Below, piece by piece: positions 33,558-41,265 of a stretch of 41,486 bases of DNA. Made by a program: the position numbers and the translations under genes. The notes under the pieces were generated by a model. That model was not told the origin of the DNA. It did not search any database and worked only from the letters and a program-made list of their open reading frames with translations. The stretch is from a bacterium (GTDB lineage: Bacteria > Sysuimicrobiota > Sysuimicrobiia > Sysuimicrobiales > Segetimicrobiaceae): positions 1 to 41,486 of the forward strand of contig DATGJN010000022.1 of the NCBI GenBank assembly GCA_035295165.1. The letters are read 5' to 3'. Numbering within the stretch: position 1 is the first letter of the stretch; the number at the start of each line of letters is the position of its first letter.

Positions 33558-35960
33558 ATGCAGACGTTGACAAGACGGGCACTACTGAAGCAGGGCGGCA
33601 TCGCCGTGGGCGGGCTCGTGGCGGCGCCGCTGATTCGGCTCGTGCCCGGGGCCGCGGCCGCTTCGGGGGGCACCACCGTGACGCGCCTGAACGCCGCGCA
33701 CTGGGGGGTGTTCACCGCAGACGTCGTCAACGGACGCGTGGTGCGGACGATGCCGTTTGCGGGGGATTCCAACCCGAACCGCATGGTCGCCGCGATCCCG
33801 GACATCCTCTATGCGCCGAACCGTATCAAATATCCGATGATCCGGCAGGGGTTCTACCGGGACCGGTCGCGGAGCGACACCACCAAGCGGGGGGCTGAGC
33901 CGTTCGTCCGCGTGTCGTGGGACGACGCGCTGGATCTCGTGGCGGGTGAGCTGCGCCGGGTGAAGAGCCAGTACGGCAACCGTGCGATCTATGGCGGCAG
34001 TTACGGGTGGCAGAGCCCCGGCAAGTTCAATGGCGCCACCCAAACGCTGCAGCGCTTGCTCGGCCTGTTCGGCGGGTATGTCTCGTATGTGAACACCTAC
34101 AGCGCACCGGTGCTGCCGGTGATCACCCCGCACGTGCTGGGCGATCCCCGTCCGCTCGCGTCGGCATGGACGACGATCGTGCAGAACAGCACCCTCGTCG
34201 TCCTGTTCGCCACCGATCCGCTAGTCACGGCCGAGATCGTGTCCGGGGACGGTCGGCACCTCGACAAGGGGTGGCTGACACAGTTGCGGGACAAGCGGAC
34301 TCCCGTGGTGTCGGTGAATCCCCTGGAGAGCGACACGGACCAGTACCTGAAGACCGAGCGGATCGCGATTCGTCCGAACACGGACACGGCACTCATGCTG
34401 GGGCTTGCGCACGTCCTGTACACGGAGAATCTCTACGACAAGGACTTCCTCGCGAAGTACACGGTGGGATTCGACCGGTTCGCCGACTACCTGACCGGTA
34501 AGGCCGACAACGAGCCGAAGTCGCCGGAGTGGGCCGCCGCGATTGCGGAGGTGCCGGCCGCAACGATCAGGACGCTCGCGCGCCGGATGGCGAAGTCGCG
34601 CACCGCGCTCGTCGGCGGGTTTTCCCTGCAGCGGGCCGCCTACGGTGAACAGCCGGTGTGGATGATGATCACCCTCTCGGCCATGCTCGGGCAGTTTGGG
34701 CTGCCGGGCGGAGGCGCCCAGGTCAACTTCCCGAGCGGTTTGGGGGCCCCGATCGGCAGCGCCCCCGGCGTGCCCGGGCTCGCCGCGGGCGCGAACCCGG
34801 TCAAGGACATCGTGCCGGTCAGCATGTGGGTGGACCTCCTGCTGAACCCCGGTAAGACGATCGACTACGACGGGCGGCAGATCACGTACCCGGACATCAA
34901 GCTGGTGTACTGGGCCGGCGGCAATCCGTTCCACCACTCGCAGAATACCAACCGCCTGGTCCAGGCGTGGCAGCGCCCGGAGGTTACGATCGTCCACGAC
35001 TTCGTCTGGACGGCGACGGCGAAACACGCGGACATCGTGCTCCCCGCCACGACGACGCTCGAGCGCAACGACCTTGTGGGGACGGACAAGTTCATCATCG
35101 CGATGCAGCAGGTCGTGCCGCCGCTGTTCGAGGCCCGCAACGATTTCGACATCTGTGCGGCGCTGGCGACACGGTTGGGCATCGGACCGCAGTTCACCGA
35201 GGGCAAGGACGAGATCGCCTGGCTGCGGCAGTTCTACGGCGCGGCACAACAGGCGGGGAAAGCCCGGGGGCTCACGCTGCCCGATTTTGACGCGTTCTGG
35301 CAGCGCGGCTATCTCGAGTTCGCGGTGCCGGATAGCTCGAACCAGGCGGTCGCATACGCGGGGTTCCGCGCCGATCCCGTCAACCGACCGCTCTCGACCC
35401 CGTCCGGCAAGATCGAGATCTACTCGGAGACGATCGCGTCGTTCAAGTACGATGATGTCCCGCCGCACCCGGCGTGGATCCCGCGGGCCGAATGGCTGGG
35501 CAGCCCGCTGGCGGCCCGATACCCGCTGCACTTGGTGACGCCGCATCCGAAAGACCGGCTGCATTCGCAACTGAACGAGACCGGGCTGCGTCGCCAATAC
35601 GAGGTGAGCGGCCGTGAGCCGATCTGGATCAACCCGGCGGACGCGGCGTCGCGCGGCATCGCAAACGGCGACATCGTGCGCGTGTTCAACGATCGGGGGC
35701 AGACACTGGCCGGGGCGGTGGTCACGGCGAGAACGCGTCGTGGGGTCGCGGCCATGCGGGAGGGAGGGTGGTACGATCCGCTCACGCCCGGTCAGGTGGG
35801 GACGCTGGACCGCCACGGCAATGTGAACATGGTCACGACCGACGCGCCGAGCTCCCGGTTGGCCGATGGGAACCCGTCGAACTCTTCGCTCGTTCAGGTG
35901 GAGAAGTACGTGGGCGCCCCGCCAGCGGTGACGGCATTCACGCCGCCGCCGGGAGCGTGA
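33558..35960 (+). CDS. Periplasmic DMSO/TMAO reductase-family molybdoenzyme, paralogue 2 (DorA-like active site)
   Basis: An 800-residue second copy with the Tat signal L-T-R-R-A-L-L-K. Its Mo ligand is Ser182 (N-T-Y-S-A-P) and Trp151 precedes it by 31 residues. Unlike paralogue 1 it keeps Tyr149 in G-G-S-Y-G-W, corresponding to Tyr114 of Rhodobacter DMSO reductase, two residues before the Trp as in that enzyme. The C-terminus V-E-K-Y-V-G-A-P-P-A-V-T-A-F resembles that of DorA. S-oxide reduction is therefore the closer guess for this copy and N-oxide reduction for the other. ATG 33558 follows GGGGAGG at good spacing. The chaperone gene starts 17 bp after its stop. Both paralogues have S-A-P after the tyrosine where DorA and TorA have S-T-G/A. 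Confidence 0.9.
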   Translation: MQTLTRRALLKQGGIAVGGLVAAPLIRLVPGAAAASGGTTVTRLNAAHWGVFTADVVNGRVVRTMPFAGDSNPNRMVAAIPDILYAPNRIKYPMIRQGFYRDRSRSDTTKRGAEPFVRVSWDDALDLVAGELRRVKSQYGNRAIYGGSYGWQSPGKFNGATQTLQRLLGLFGGYVSYVNTYSAPVLPVITPHVLGDPRPLASAWTTIVQNSTLVVLFATDPLVTAEIVSGDGRHLDKGWLTQLRDKRTPVVSVNPLESDTDQYLKTERIAIRPNTDTALMLGLAHVLYTENLYDKDFLAKYTVGFDRFADYLTGKADNEPKSPEWAAAIAEVPAATIRTLARRMAKSRTALVGGFSLQRAAYGEQPVWMMITLSAMLGQFGLPGGGAQVNFPSGLGAPIGSAPGVPGLAAGANPVKDIVPVSMWVDLLLNPGKTIDYDGRQITYPDIKLVYWAGGNPFHHSQNTNRLVQAWQRPEVTIVHDFVWTATAKHADIVLPATTTLERNDLVGTDKFIIAMQQVVPPLFEARNDFDICAALATRLGIGPQFTEGKDEIAWLRQFYGAAQQAGKARGLTLPDFDAFWQRGYLEFAVPDSSNQAVAYAGFRADPVNRPLSTPSGKIEIYSETIASFKYDDVPPHPAWIPRAEWLGSPLAARYPLHLVTPHPKDRLHSQLNETGLRRQYEVSGREPIWINPADAASRGIANGDIVRVFNDRGQTLAGAVVTARTRRGVAAMREGGWYDPLTPGQVGTLDRHGNVNMVTTDAPSSRLADGNPSNSSLVQVEKYVGAPPAVTAFTPPPGA

Positions 35961-35977
35961 CAGCGCGGAGGGGCCAG

Positions 35978-36685
35978 ATGAGTCGTGACCTGCAGGACGC
36001 CGGCGCTCCCGGGACGGAGGAGCGGGCGGCGCTCTACGCCACGCTGTCCGGGGTCTTTGCGCGCGAACTCACCCAGGAAGGGTGGGCGCGCCTGTGTAAT
36101 ACGAGTACGCGAGAGTCGTTACGGGAGCTCGCGGTCGACTGCGGCATCGAGGCGGAGGCCACGGCGCTGCTGCAGTGCCTTGCGGCGGCCGACGGTCAGG
36201 ATCCCGCGGCGACGGTGGAGGAGCTCGCGGTGGACTACGCCCGGCTGTTCATCGGACCTGGGCCGGGGCTCGCGCCGCCGTATGAGTCCGTCTACACTAC
36301 CCCGACCCGCCGATTCTACGGGGAAGCACTGTCCCAGATTTCCGAGTTGCTGCGGAGCGAGGGCATCCAGGTCGGGGAAGAGTTCGGCGCGCCGGCGGAC
36401 CACCTCGCGGTCGAGTTGGCGATCATGCGGTATCTGGTCGAACGGGGCGAGGCGCGCGGCGGGGAGCGCGACCCGGTTCAGGCTGCGGAATGGCGGCGCC
36501 AGCTGGAGTTTCTCGAGGGGCACCTGCTGCCGTGGGTGCCCCGGTGGGCGGCGGATGTTGAGCGCGCCGGCGCAACGGACTTCTACCGCGCCGCCGCCGG
36601 GATGCTCGAGGGTTATCTCCGGCGTGATCAGACCTGGCTTCGTCGTGCGCTCGCTGGTCCCGCGGGGCAACACGTCGACGGGTAA
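35978..36685 (+). CDS. TorD-family molybdoenzyme chaperone
   Basis: A 235-residue all-helical cytoplasmic protein of the TorD/DmsD/NarJ family, which holds the apo-molybdoenzyme until cofactor insertion and guards its Tat signal. Features are R-A-A-L-Y-A-T-L-S-G-V-F near the N-terminus, D-Y-A-R-L-F-I-G-P-G and P-P-Y-E-S-V-Y in the middle (the family E-P-x-D-H region follows as A-P-A-D-H-L-A-V-E-L), and F-L-E-G-H-L-L-P-W-V-P near the end. ATG 35978 has GGAGGGG upstream. It lies directly after the two Tat-dependent molybdoenzymes and presumably serves both. A longer open frame upstream overlaps paralogue 2 and is not coding. Confidence 0.9.
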   Translation: MSRDLQDAGAPGTEERAALYATLSGVFARELTQEGWARLCNTSTRESLRELAVDCGIEAEATALLQCLAAADGQDPAATVEELAVDYARLFIGPGPGLAPPYESVYTTPTRRFYGEALSQISELLRSEGIQVGEEFGAPADHLAVELAIMRYLVERGEARGGERDPVQAAEWRRQLEFLEGHLLPWVPRWAADVERAGATDFYRAAAGMLEGYLRRDQTWLRRALAGPAGQHVDG

Positions 36686-36736
36686 GCGCATCACCGGAGC
36701 GCGGAGGGGCGACACTACGTGAAGGGAGCCGTGCGC

Positions 36737-37441
36737 ATGACGGTAGGGAAGCGATGGGCCGTTCTGACGATGGTCGTGGCCGCGGTCGGGCTCGTGGGGT
36801 CAAGCGCGGGGTGGATGGAGTCGGCCGGAAGGGCGGACGCCTCTGCTCGCGCCAATGCGACGGGAGCGACGCCGGTTGCCACGGCCGCGCCGCTCCTGGC
36901 GGCAGCGGCGCCCGCTGCGGCGGGGAAGACGGCCTACACTGCCGGAACGGCCCAACTCCGAAAGGACCCCGGCGGGGCCGTCGTCGGCACGCTGACTCCC
37001 GGCACGCCGGTGTCGGTGACCGAAAGCCGGGGAACCGACGCGCACGTGAGTGTGCAGGGGTGGTCAGCGGCGGGCAGCAACACCGTCGTGGCCGCAGTCG
37101 GCGTGCGCATCGCGCTGGCCAATTTGAGCGCGCCCGATCAGGCGCAGCGGCAGACCGGTTCGCAGACGAAGGACAGTTACGGAACCGTCTGGACGCAGGT
37201 CACAATCAGCGGGTGGGTGGCTGCCAACGCGCTCACCGCGGACGTGCAGACGGTGTGGACACACGGGCGCCAGGTGTACGAGGCGCACTGCAGCACGTGT
37301 CACTCGCTCTACGCCACGGACCAATACACCGCCAACCAATGGCCCGGCAATATTCAGAACATGGCCGATCGCGCGGGGCTGAGCGGGGATGATCTCTCCC
37401 TCGTGTTGAAGTATTTGCAAACACACGCGAAAGCGCAGTAG
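36737..37441 (+). CDS. Mono-haem cytochrome c with SH3-like domain, resembling the C-terminal part of TorC/DorC
   Basis: A 234-residue exported cytochrome with an N-terminal hydrophobic helix (signal or anchor), an Ala-rich linker, an SH3-like beta domain (about residues 70-175) and one haem site C185-S-T-C-H189. Met209 in N-Q-W-P-G-N-I-Q-N-M is the likely second axial ligand. The haem domain and the preceding W-V-A-A-N-A-L segment resemble, from memory of the family, the C-terminal mono-haem region of TorC-type cytochromes, which hands electrons to TorA. The tetrahaem NapC-like half of TorC is missing. ATG 36737 (AAGGGAG 8 nt upstream) is chosen; GTG 36719 is in frame and possible. It lies between the chaperone and the Rieske gene and is the natural shuttle to the molybdoenzymes. 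Confidence 0.8.
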   Translation: MTVGKRWAVLTMVVAAVGLVGSSAGWMESAGRADASARANATGATPVATAAPLLAAAAPAAAGKTAYTAGTAQLRKDPGGAVVGTLTPGTPVSVTESRGTDAHVSVQGWSAAGSNTVVAAVGVRIALANLSAPDQAQRQTGSQTKDSYGTVWTQVTISGWVAANALTADVQTVWTHGRQVYEAHCSTCHSLYATDQYTANQWPGNIQNMADRAGLSGDDLSLVLKYLQTHAKAQ

Positions 37442-37521
37442 CGGGCTACGCGCCTCGGGCAGACCTGGCGGGCGTCGGGCCGGCCGCGCGCGAGATTTGG
37501 GCAACGAGGAGGCGGGATTGC

Positions 37522-38073
37522 ATGGCGCAGGATGAGCCCCAGGAGGGTCGATCGACTCGGCGTCAGGCTGTGATGACGGCGCTCGGTGCGATCGTGGGAT
37601 TTATCTCGGCCGCGCTCGTCGTCCCCCTGGTCGTCTTCCTGTTCGGTCCCGCCGTTCGCGGCAAGTCGTCGTGGGGGCTATTGGGGCGGTCCATTCCGCC
37701 GACCCCGCGGTCGCGCGAGCCGTGGGTGCGCGTCGGCGACCTCGGACCGATGCCGCAGGGCGACGCGGTCCTCACGACCGTGCGCCTGCCGGTGCAGGAA
37801 GGATGGATCCAATCGGACATGCCGGTGACCGTCTACGTCCGGCGGTCCGGACCGGACAGCGCCACGATCTATGACATCCACTGCACGCACATGGGGTGCC
37901 CGGTGCGCTGGAATCAAGCCGCGGGGCGGTTCCTGTGCCCCTGTCACGGCGGCGTGTTTGACGGTGACGGGCACGTTCTCTCGGGGCCTCCGCCACGCCC
38001 CTTGGACCGCTACGCGGTCAAGGTGGACGCAGGCGTGCTGTACATGGGCGCCCTCGAACTGCCGGGGACCTAG
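37522..38073 (+). CDS. Rieske iron-sulfur protein of a cytochrome bc complex
   Basis: A 183-residue membrane-anchored Rieske protein. The N-terminus has a Tat-like S-T-R-R-Q-A-V-M followed by one hydrophobic helix (about residues 20-42). The 2Fe-2S cluster is bound by C121-T-H123-M-G-C126 and C139-P-C141-H142-G-G, with C126 and C141 forming the usual disulfide. It takes electrons from quinol at the Qo site and passes them to a c-type haem. ATG 37522 is preceded by GAGGAGG. The stop is 2 bp before the cytochrome b start, so the two are translationally coupled. It follows the mono-haem cytochrome by 80 bp, probably in the same operon. Confidence 0.93.
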   Translation: MAQDEPQEGRSTRRQAVMTALGAIVGFISAALVVPLVVFLFGPAVRGKSSWGLLGRSIPPTPRSREPWVRVGDLGPMPQGDAVLTTVRLPVQEGWIQSDMPVTVYVRRSGPDSATIYDIHCTHMGCPVRWNQAAGRFLCPCHGGVFDGDGHVLSGPPPRPLDRYAVKVDAGVLYMGALELPGT

Positions 38074-38075
38074 CG

Positions 38076-39452
38076 ATGTGGCGTCGAGCGGTCGCGTGGG
38101 TGGACGAGCGGTTGAACGTGATGCCGCTGTGGCACGGCTTCCTTGACCGGAAGGTGCCGAAAGGCATCGGATGGTTCCATGTCTTCGGCAGTGCGACGTT
38201 GTTCCTTCTCGTGCTCCAGTTCGCGACCGGGATCTTTCTGACGGTCTACTACGCACCGTCCACCGAGCACGCGTACGAGAGCATCAAGTTCATCAACGAG
38301 CAGGTCCCGTTCGGCAAGTACGTGGCCGGCATCCACCTGTGGTCCGCCAGCATACTCGTCGTCGTCATCGGCGTGCACATGCTCCGGACGTTCGCCTACG
38401 GCGCCTACAAGTACCCGCGCGAAACCACGTGGATCACCGGCGTGGTGCTGCTGTTCCTGGTGCTGGCCTTTGCGTTTACTGGGTATCTGCTGCCGTATGA
38501 TCAGAAGGCGTATTGGGCGACCGTCGTCGGCACGAACATCGCCGGTGCCGGGCCGTTCGTCGGCGACTGGGCGCTGCGCGTGCTGCGCGGCGGGACGGCG
38601 GTCGGCGCGCTCACGCTGCAGCGCTTCTACGCATTTCACATCTGGCTGCTGCCGGCGGCACTCGCGCTCTTCGTGGCGGCGCACCTCTTCATGGTGATCC
38701 GTCAGGGCATCGCCGCTCCTCCGCGCCGTCGGCCGCTCGACCTCGGCGCCGACGCGGCCGGGCTGCCTCGGCGAGAGGTGTACGAGCGGCAGTACGCGAT
38801 GGAGAAGCAGGCCGGGCACCCATTCTACGTCTCGATCCTGAAGGACGCGGTGTTTGCCCTCTTGCTGTTTCTTGCGGTCTCGGCCCTGGCGCTGACCCTC
38901 GGCACCCCGCTGGAGCCGCCCGCCAATCCCAATGCGACGACGTACGTGCCGCGCCCGGAGTGGTATTTCCTCGACTTCTTCCAGCTGCTCTGGTATCTGC
39001 AAGGGCAGTGGGAACCGCTCGGGATCTTCCTCATCGTGCTCGGGGTCGTGCTGGTGTTGTTGCTGCTGCCGTTCTACGATCGCTCGCCGGAGCGACATCC
39101 GGTCCGCCGGCCGATCGCAATGGCGTCCGCGGTGATCGCCATCGTCGCGGTGATGGGGCTCACGTACCTCGGCGCGCGCTCGCCCGGGTCGGCCCCGGCG
39201 CCTGCGGCGGCGGGCGGCGCAGCGGTTCCCCCGGGCGCGCGCGAGTTCCAAACCCAGGGGTGCGCCGGCTGCCACACGATCGCGGGGGTGGGGGGCACGG
39301 CCGGACCCAACCTGTCCCACATCGGCGGCCTCCTCACGCGGGCGCAGCTGCAGACGACGATTCTGAACGGCGCAACTGGGATGCCGGCGTTTTCGCACAT
39401 CAGCCCGGAGGCCCTAAACGCCTTACTGAACTATCTCGAGTCCCTGAAATGA
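38076..39452 (+). CDS. Cytochrome b (b6 plus subunit IV) fused to a cytochrome c domain
   Basis: A 458-residue subunit joining three parts. Residues 1-220 are a four-helix cytochrome b6-like part with b-haem ligands in helix 2 (I-H-L-W to V-H-M, 13 residues between the histidines) and helix 4 (F-H-I-W to A-H-L, 14 residues between). Residues 220-345 are subunit-IV-like, with the Qo motif P294-E-W-Y-F-L299. After another membrane helix, residues 380-458 form a mono-haem domain with C396-A-G-C-H400 and G-M-P-A-F for the Met ligand. The 14-residue spacing in helix 4 is the b6f-type value. Such fusions replace a separate cytochrome c1. Together with the Rieske protein it is a complete quinol:cytochrome c module next to the molybdoenzymes. 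Confidence 0.93.
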   Translation: MWRRAVAWVDERLNVMPLWHGFLDRKVPKGIGWFHVFGSATLFLLVLQFATGIFLTVYYAPSTEHAYESIKFINEQVPFGKYVAGIHLWSASILVVVIGVHMLRTFAYGAYKYPRETTWITGVVLLFLVLAFAFTGYLLPYDQKAYWATVVGTNIAGAGPFVGDWALRVLRGGTAVGALTLQRFYAFHIWLLPAALALFVAAHLFMVIRQGIAAPPRRRPLDLGADAAGLPRREVYERQYAMEKQAGHPFYVSILKDAVFALLLFLAVSALALTLGTPLEPPANPNATTYVPRPEWYFLDFFQLLWYLQGQWEPLGIFLIVLGVVLVLLLLPFYDRSPERHPVRRPIAMASAVIAIVAVMGLTYLGARSPGSAPAPAAAGGAAVPPGAREFQTQGCAGCHTIAGVGGTAGPNLSHIGGLLTRAQLQTTILNGATGMPAFSHISPEALNALLNYLESLK

Positions 39453-39471
39453 TCGACGCGGGGGCGGCGGG

Positions 39472-40317
39472 CTAGAACGCGGCCCCCGAGAGCCCGCGCG
39501 GATCGAGGGCATCCCGGGCGGCGTCGCCGAGCAGGTTCGCGGCGAGGACCGTCAGCATGATAGCAAGCCCAGGGAACGTCGCGAGCCACCAGGCGTTCGC
39601 GAGGTAGTCCCGCCCTTCGCTCAGCATGGCGCCCCAGCTCGGGACCGGCGGCTGCACCCCGAGCCCGAGGAAGCTCAGCGCCGCCTCGAAGATGATGACC
39701 AGCCCGACCTCGAGCGTGGCGATCACGATGACCGGCGAGAGCACGTTCGGCAGGATGTGGCGGAACAGAATGCGCCCATCGCCCGCGCCCACCGCGACCT
39801 CCGCCTGAACGAACTCGCGCTCGCGCAGCGCGCGCGCCTGCGCGTACGTGACCCGCGCGTAACGCGGCCATCGGGTCAACCCCAGGACGAAGATCAGGTC
39901 GAGGAAGTTGGGGCCCAGCACCGCAACGGTGGCGATCGCCAACAGCAGAAACGGCACGGAGAGAATCACGTCCGCCAGCCGCATCAACCCGGCGTCGACC
40001 ACGCCCCCGTAGTAGGCGCTGAGCACCCCGGCGGAGACGCCGGTGAGGCCAGCGATCCCGACGGCGACGATCGCCACCGTGAGCGAAACTCTCGCGCCGT
40101 AGATGATTCGCGACAATACGTCGCGGCCGAGCGAGTCGGTCCCAAGCAGGTACGCCGCGCCATCCCGCGCCGTGCCAGGAGGTAGCAGGCGTCGCAGCAG
40201 ATCCTGCTGCACGGGATCGTGCGGCGCGAGGATGGGCGCCGCGACGGCGCTCACCGCGACCGCGAGGAGCACGGCGAGCCCGGCAAGCCCCTGTGGATGG
40301 CGGCGAAGTCGTCGCAC
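39472..40317 (-). CDS. ABC transporter permease, DppC/OppC type
   Basis: A 281-residue inner-membrane permease of the peptide/nickel ABC importer family. The N-terminal OppC-like helix is followed by the periplasmic D-S-L-G-R-D-V-L-S-R-I-I-Y-G-A-R-V-S-L segment, typical of DppC. The cytoplasmic EAA-like loop reads A-E-V-A-V-G-A-G-D-G-R-I-L-F-R-H-I-L-P-N, which docks on the ATPase. About six membrane helices are present. GTG 40317 lies 7 bp after the DppB-type stop and gives the usual N-terminus; the open frame further upstream overlaps the other permease. No ATPase gene is seen: the strand ends against the convergent cytochrome b gene, so the ATPases must be encoded elsewhere. Confidence 0.9.
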   Translation of the reverse strand: MRRLRRHPQGLAGLAVLLAVAVSAVAAPILAPHDPVQQDLLRRLLPPGTARDGAAYLLGTDSLGRDVLSRIIYGARVSLTVAIVAVGIAGLTGVSAGVLSAYYGGVVDAGLMRLADVILSVPFLLLAIATVAVLGPNFLDLIFVLGLTRWPRYARVTYAQARALREREFVQAEVAVGAGDGRILFRHILPNVLSPVIVIATLEVGLVIIFEAALSFLGLGVQPPVPSWGAMLSEGRDYLANAWWLATFPGLAIMLTVLAANLLGDAARDALDPRGLSGAAF

Positions 40318-40324
40318 CGACGGC

Positions 40325-41242
40325 CTACCCGAGCCGGATGCGGGGATCCGCCACGCTGTACAGGACGTCCGCGACGAGGCTCGTGGAGACGAAGACGACC
40401 GCGCCGACGAACACCGCCGCCTGGACGACCGTGTAGTCCCGAGCGGCGATCGCATCGAGCACGAGCCGGCCGAGCCCCGGCCAAGCGAAGATGCTCTCCG
40501 TGATGACCGCGCCGCCGAGGAGATTGGCGATCTCCAGGGCGACGACCGTGATGATCGGGATCGCGGCGTTGCGGGCCAGATGCGCCGCGATGACGCGGCG
40601 GCGCGACGCGCCCTTGGCGCGGGCGGTGCGAACATAGTCCTGTCCCGTTTCCTCGAGCACCGCGGCGCGCGTCATGCGTGCGAACGTCGCCGTCGGCAGG
40701 GAGCCCAACGTCAGCGCGGGGAGCACGAGATGCGGCCAGCCGCCGGCCCCCGACGGCGGCAGCCAGTGGAGCCGGACGGCGAACAGCATGATCAGCAGCA
40801 AGCCGAGCCAGAACGCGGGCATCGCCTGGCCCAGGAGCGCGAGCGTCATCGCGGCCCGGTCCAACCACCCGCCGCGCCAGAGCGCGGCGGGAACACCGAC
40901 GCCGAGGCCGGCCACCAACGCCACGGCGAGCGCCGCGCCGGCGAGTTCCGCTGTGGCCGGAAGCCGCTCTTCAATGATGCTCATCGCCGGCCGCTCCTGC
41001 CACAGCGAGTCGCCGAGATCGCCGCGGACGAGGTTCGATACGAACCGGGCATACTGCGTGGACAGCGGCTGATCGAAGCCCAGCTCGTGGCGGAGCCGAG
41101 TGATCGCTGAGAGCGGCGATCCCTGCGGGACCATGAGCAGCGTCGGGTCGCCGGAGAGGTGCAGGACGACAAACACGAGGGTGGCGACCCCCCAGACCAC
41201 GAGGACGGCGTGGGCCACGCGAACGAGCAGGAACCTCGCCAT
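40325..41242 (-). CDS. ABC transporter permease, DppB/OppB type
   Basis: A 305-residue permease with about six membrane helices. The family opening is R-F-L-L-V-R-V-A-H-A-V-L-V-V-W-G-V-A-T-L-V-F, followed by L-G-F-D-Q-P-L-S-T-Q-Y and G-D-L-G-D-S-L. The EAA loop reads D-Y-V-R-T-A-R-A-K-G-A-S-R-R-R-V-I-A-A-H. I-T-E-S-I-F-A-W-P-G-L-G-R-L and the end D-P-R-I-R-L-G are typical of DppB. It pairs with the DppC-type gene 7 bp downstream and follows the binding-protein gene by 23 bp. Substrate (peptides, nickel or glutathione-like compounds) cannot be set from the permeases. Confidence 0.92.
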   Translation of the reverse strand: MARFLLVRVAHAVLVVWGVATLVFVVLHLSGDPTLLMVPQGSPLSAITRLRHELGFDQPLSTQYARFVSNLVRGDLGDSLWQERPAMSIIEERLPATAELAGAALAVALVAGLGVGVPAALWRGGWLDRAAMTLALLGQAMPAFWLGLLLIMLFAVRLHWLPPSGAGGWPHLVLPALTLGSLPTATFARMTRAAVLEETGQDYVRTARAKGASRRRVIAAHLARNAAIPIITVVALEIANLLGGAVITESIFAWPGLGRLVLDAIAARDYTVVQAAVFVGAVVFVSTSLVADVLYSVADPRIRLG

Positions 41243-41265
41243 CCCCGGCCGCTACGCGCAGGAGT

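Larger units (their letters stand above)
30983..35960 (+). repeat. Tandem gene duplication of molybdoenzymes
   Basis: The genes at 30983-33382 and 33558-35960 are homologous along their whole length, with the same signal peptide layout. They share long exact DNA matches in places: 31256-31302 equals 33834-33880 (47 nt) and 31814-31854 equals 34392-34432 (41 nt), while other parts differ clearly. This patchwork suggests gene conversion after an older duplication. Confidence 0.85.

Noticed and set aside
33412-33573. Short ORFs in the gap between the two molybdoenzyme genes, including one reading through D-Y-Q-R-A-W-R-R-A-R
   Set aside because: They run into the start of paralogue 2 in another frame, have no convincing ribosome site, and show no recognisable family.
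30422-33805. A very long open frame (over 1,100 codons) on the minus strand across paralogue 1 of the molybdoenzymes
   Set aside because: It is antisense to a clear gene. Its translation is Arg/His/Pro-rich with no recognisable domain except the last 107 codons, which are the real CMD-like gene. High G+C genomes often have such shadow frames.
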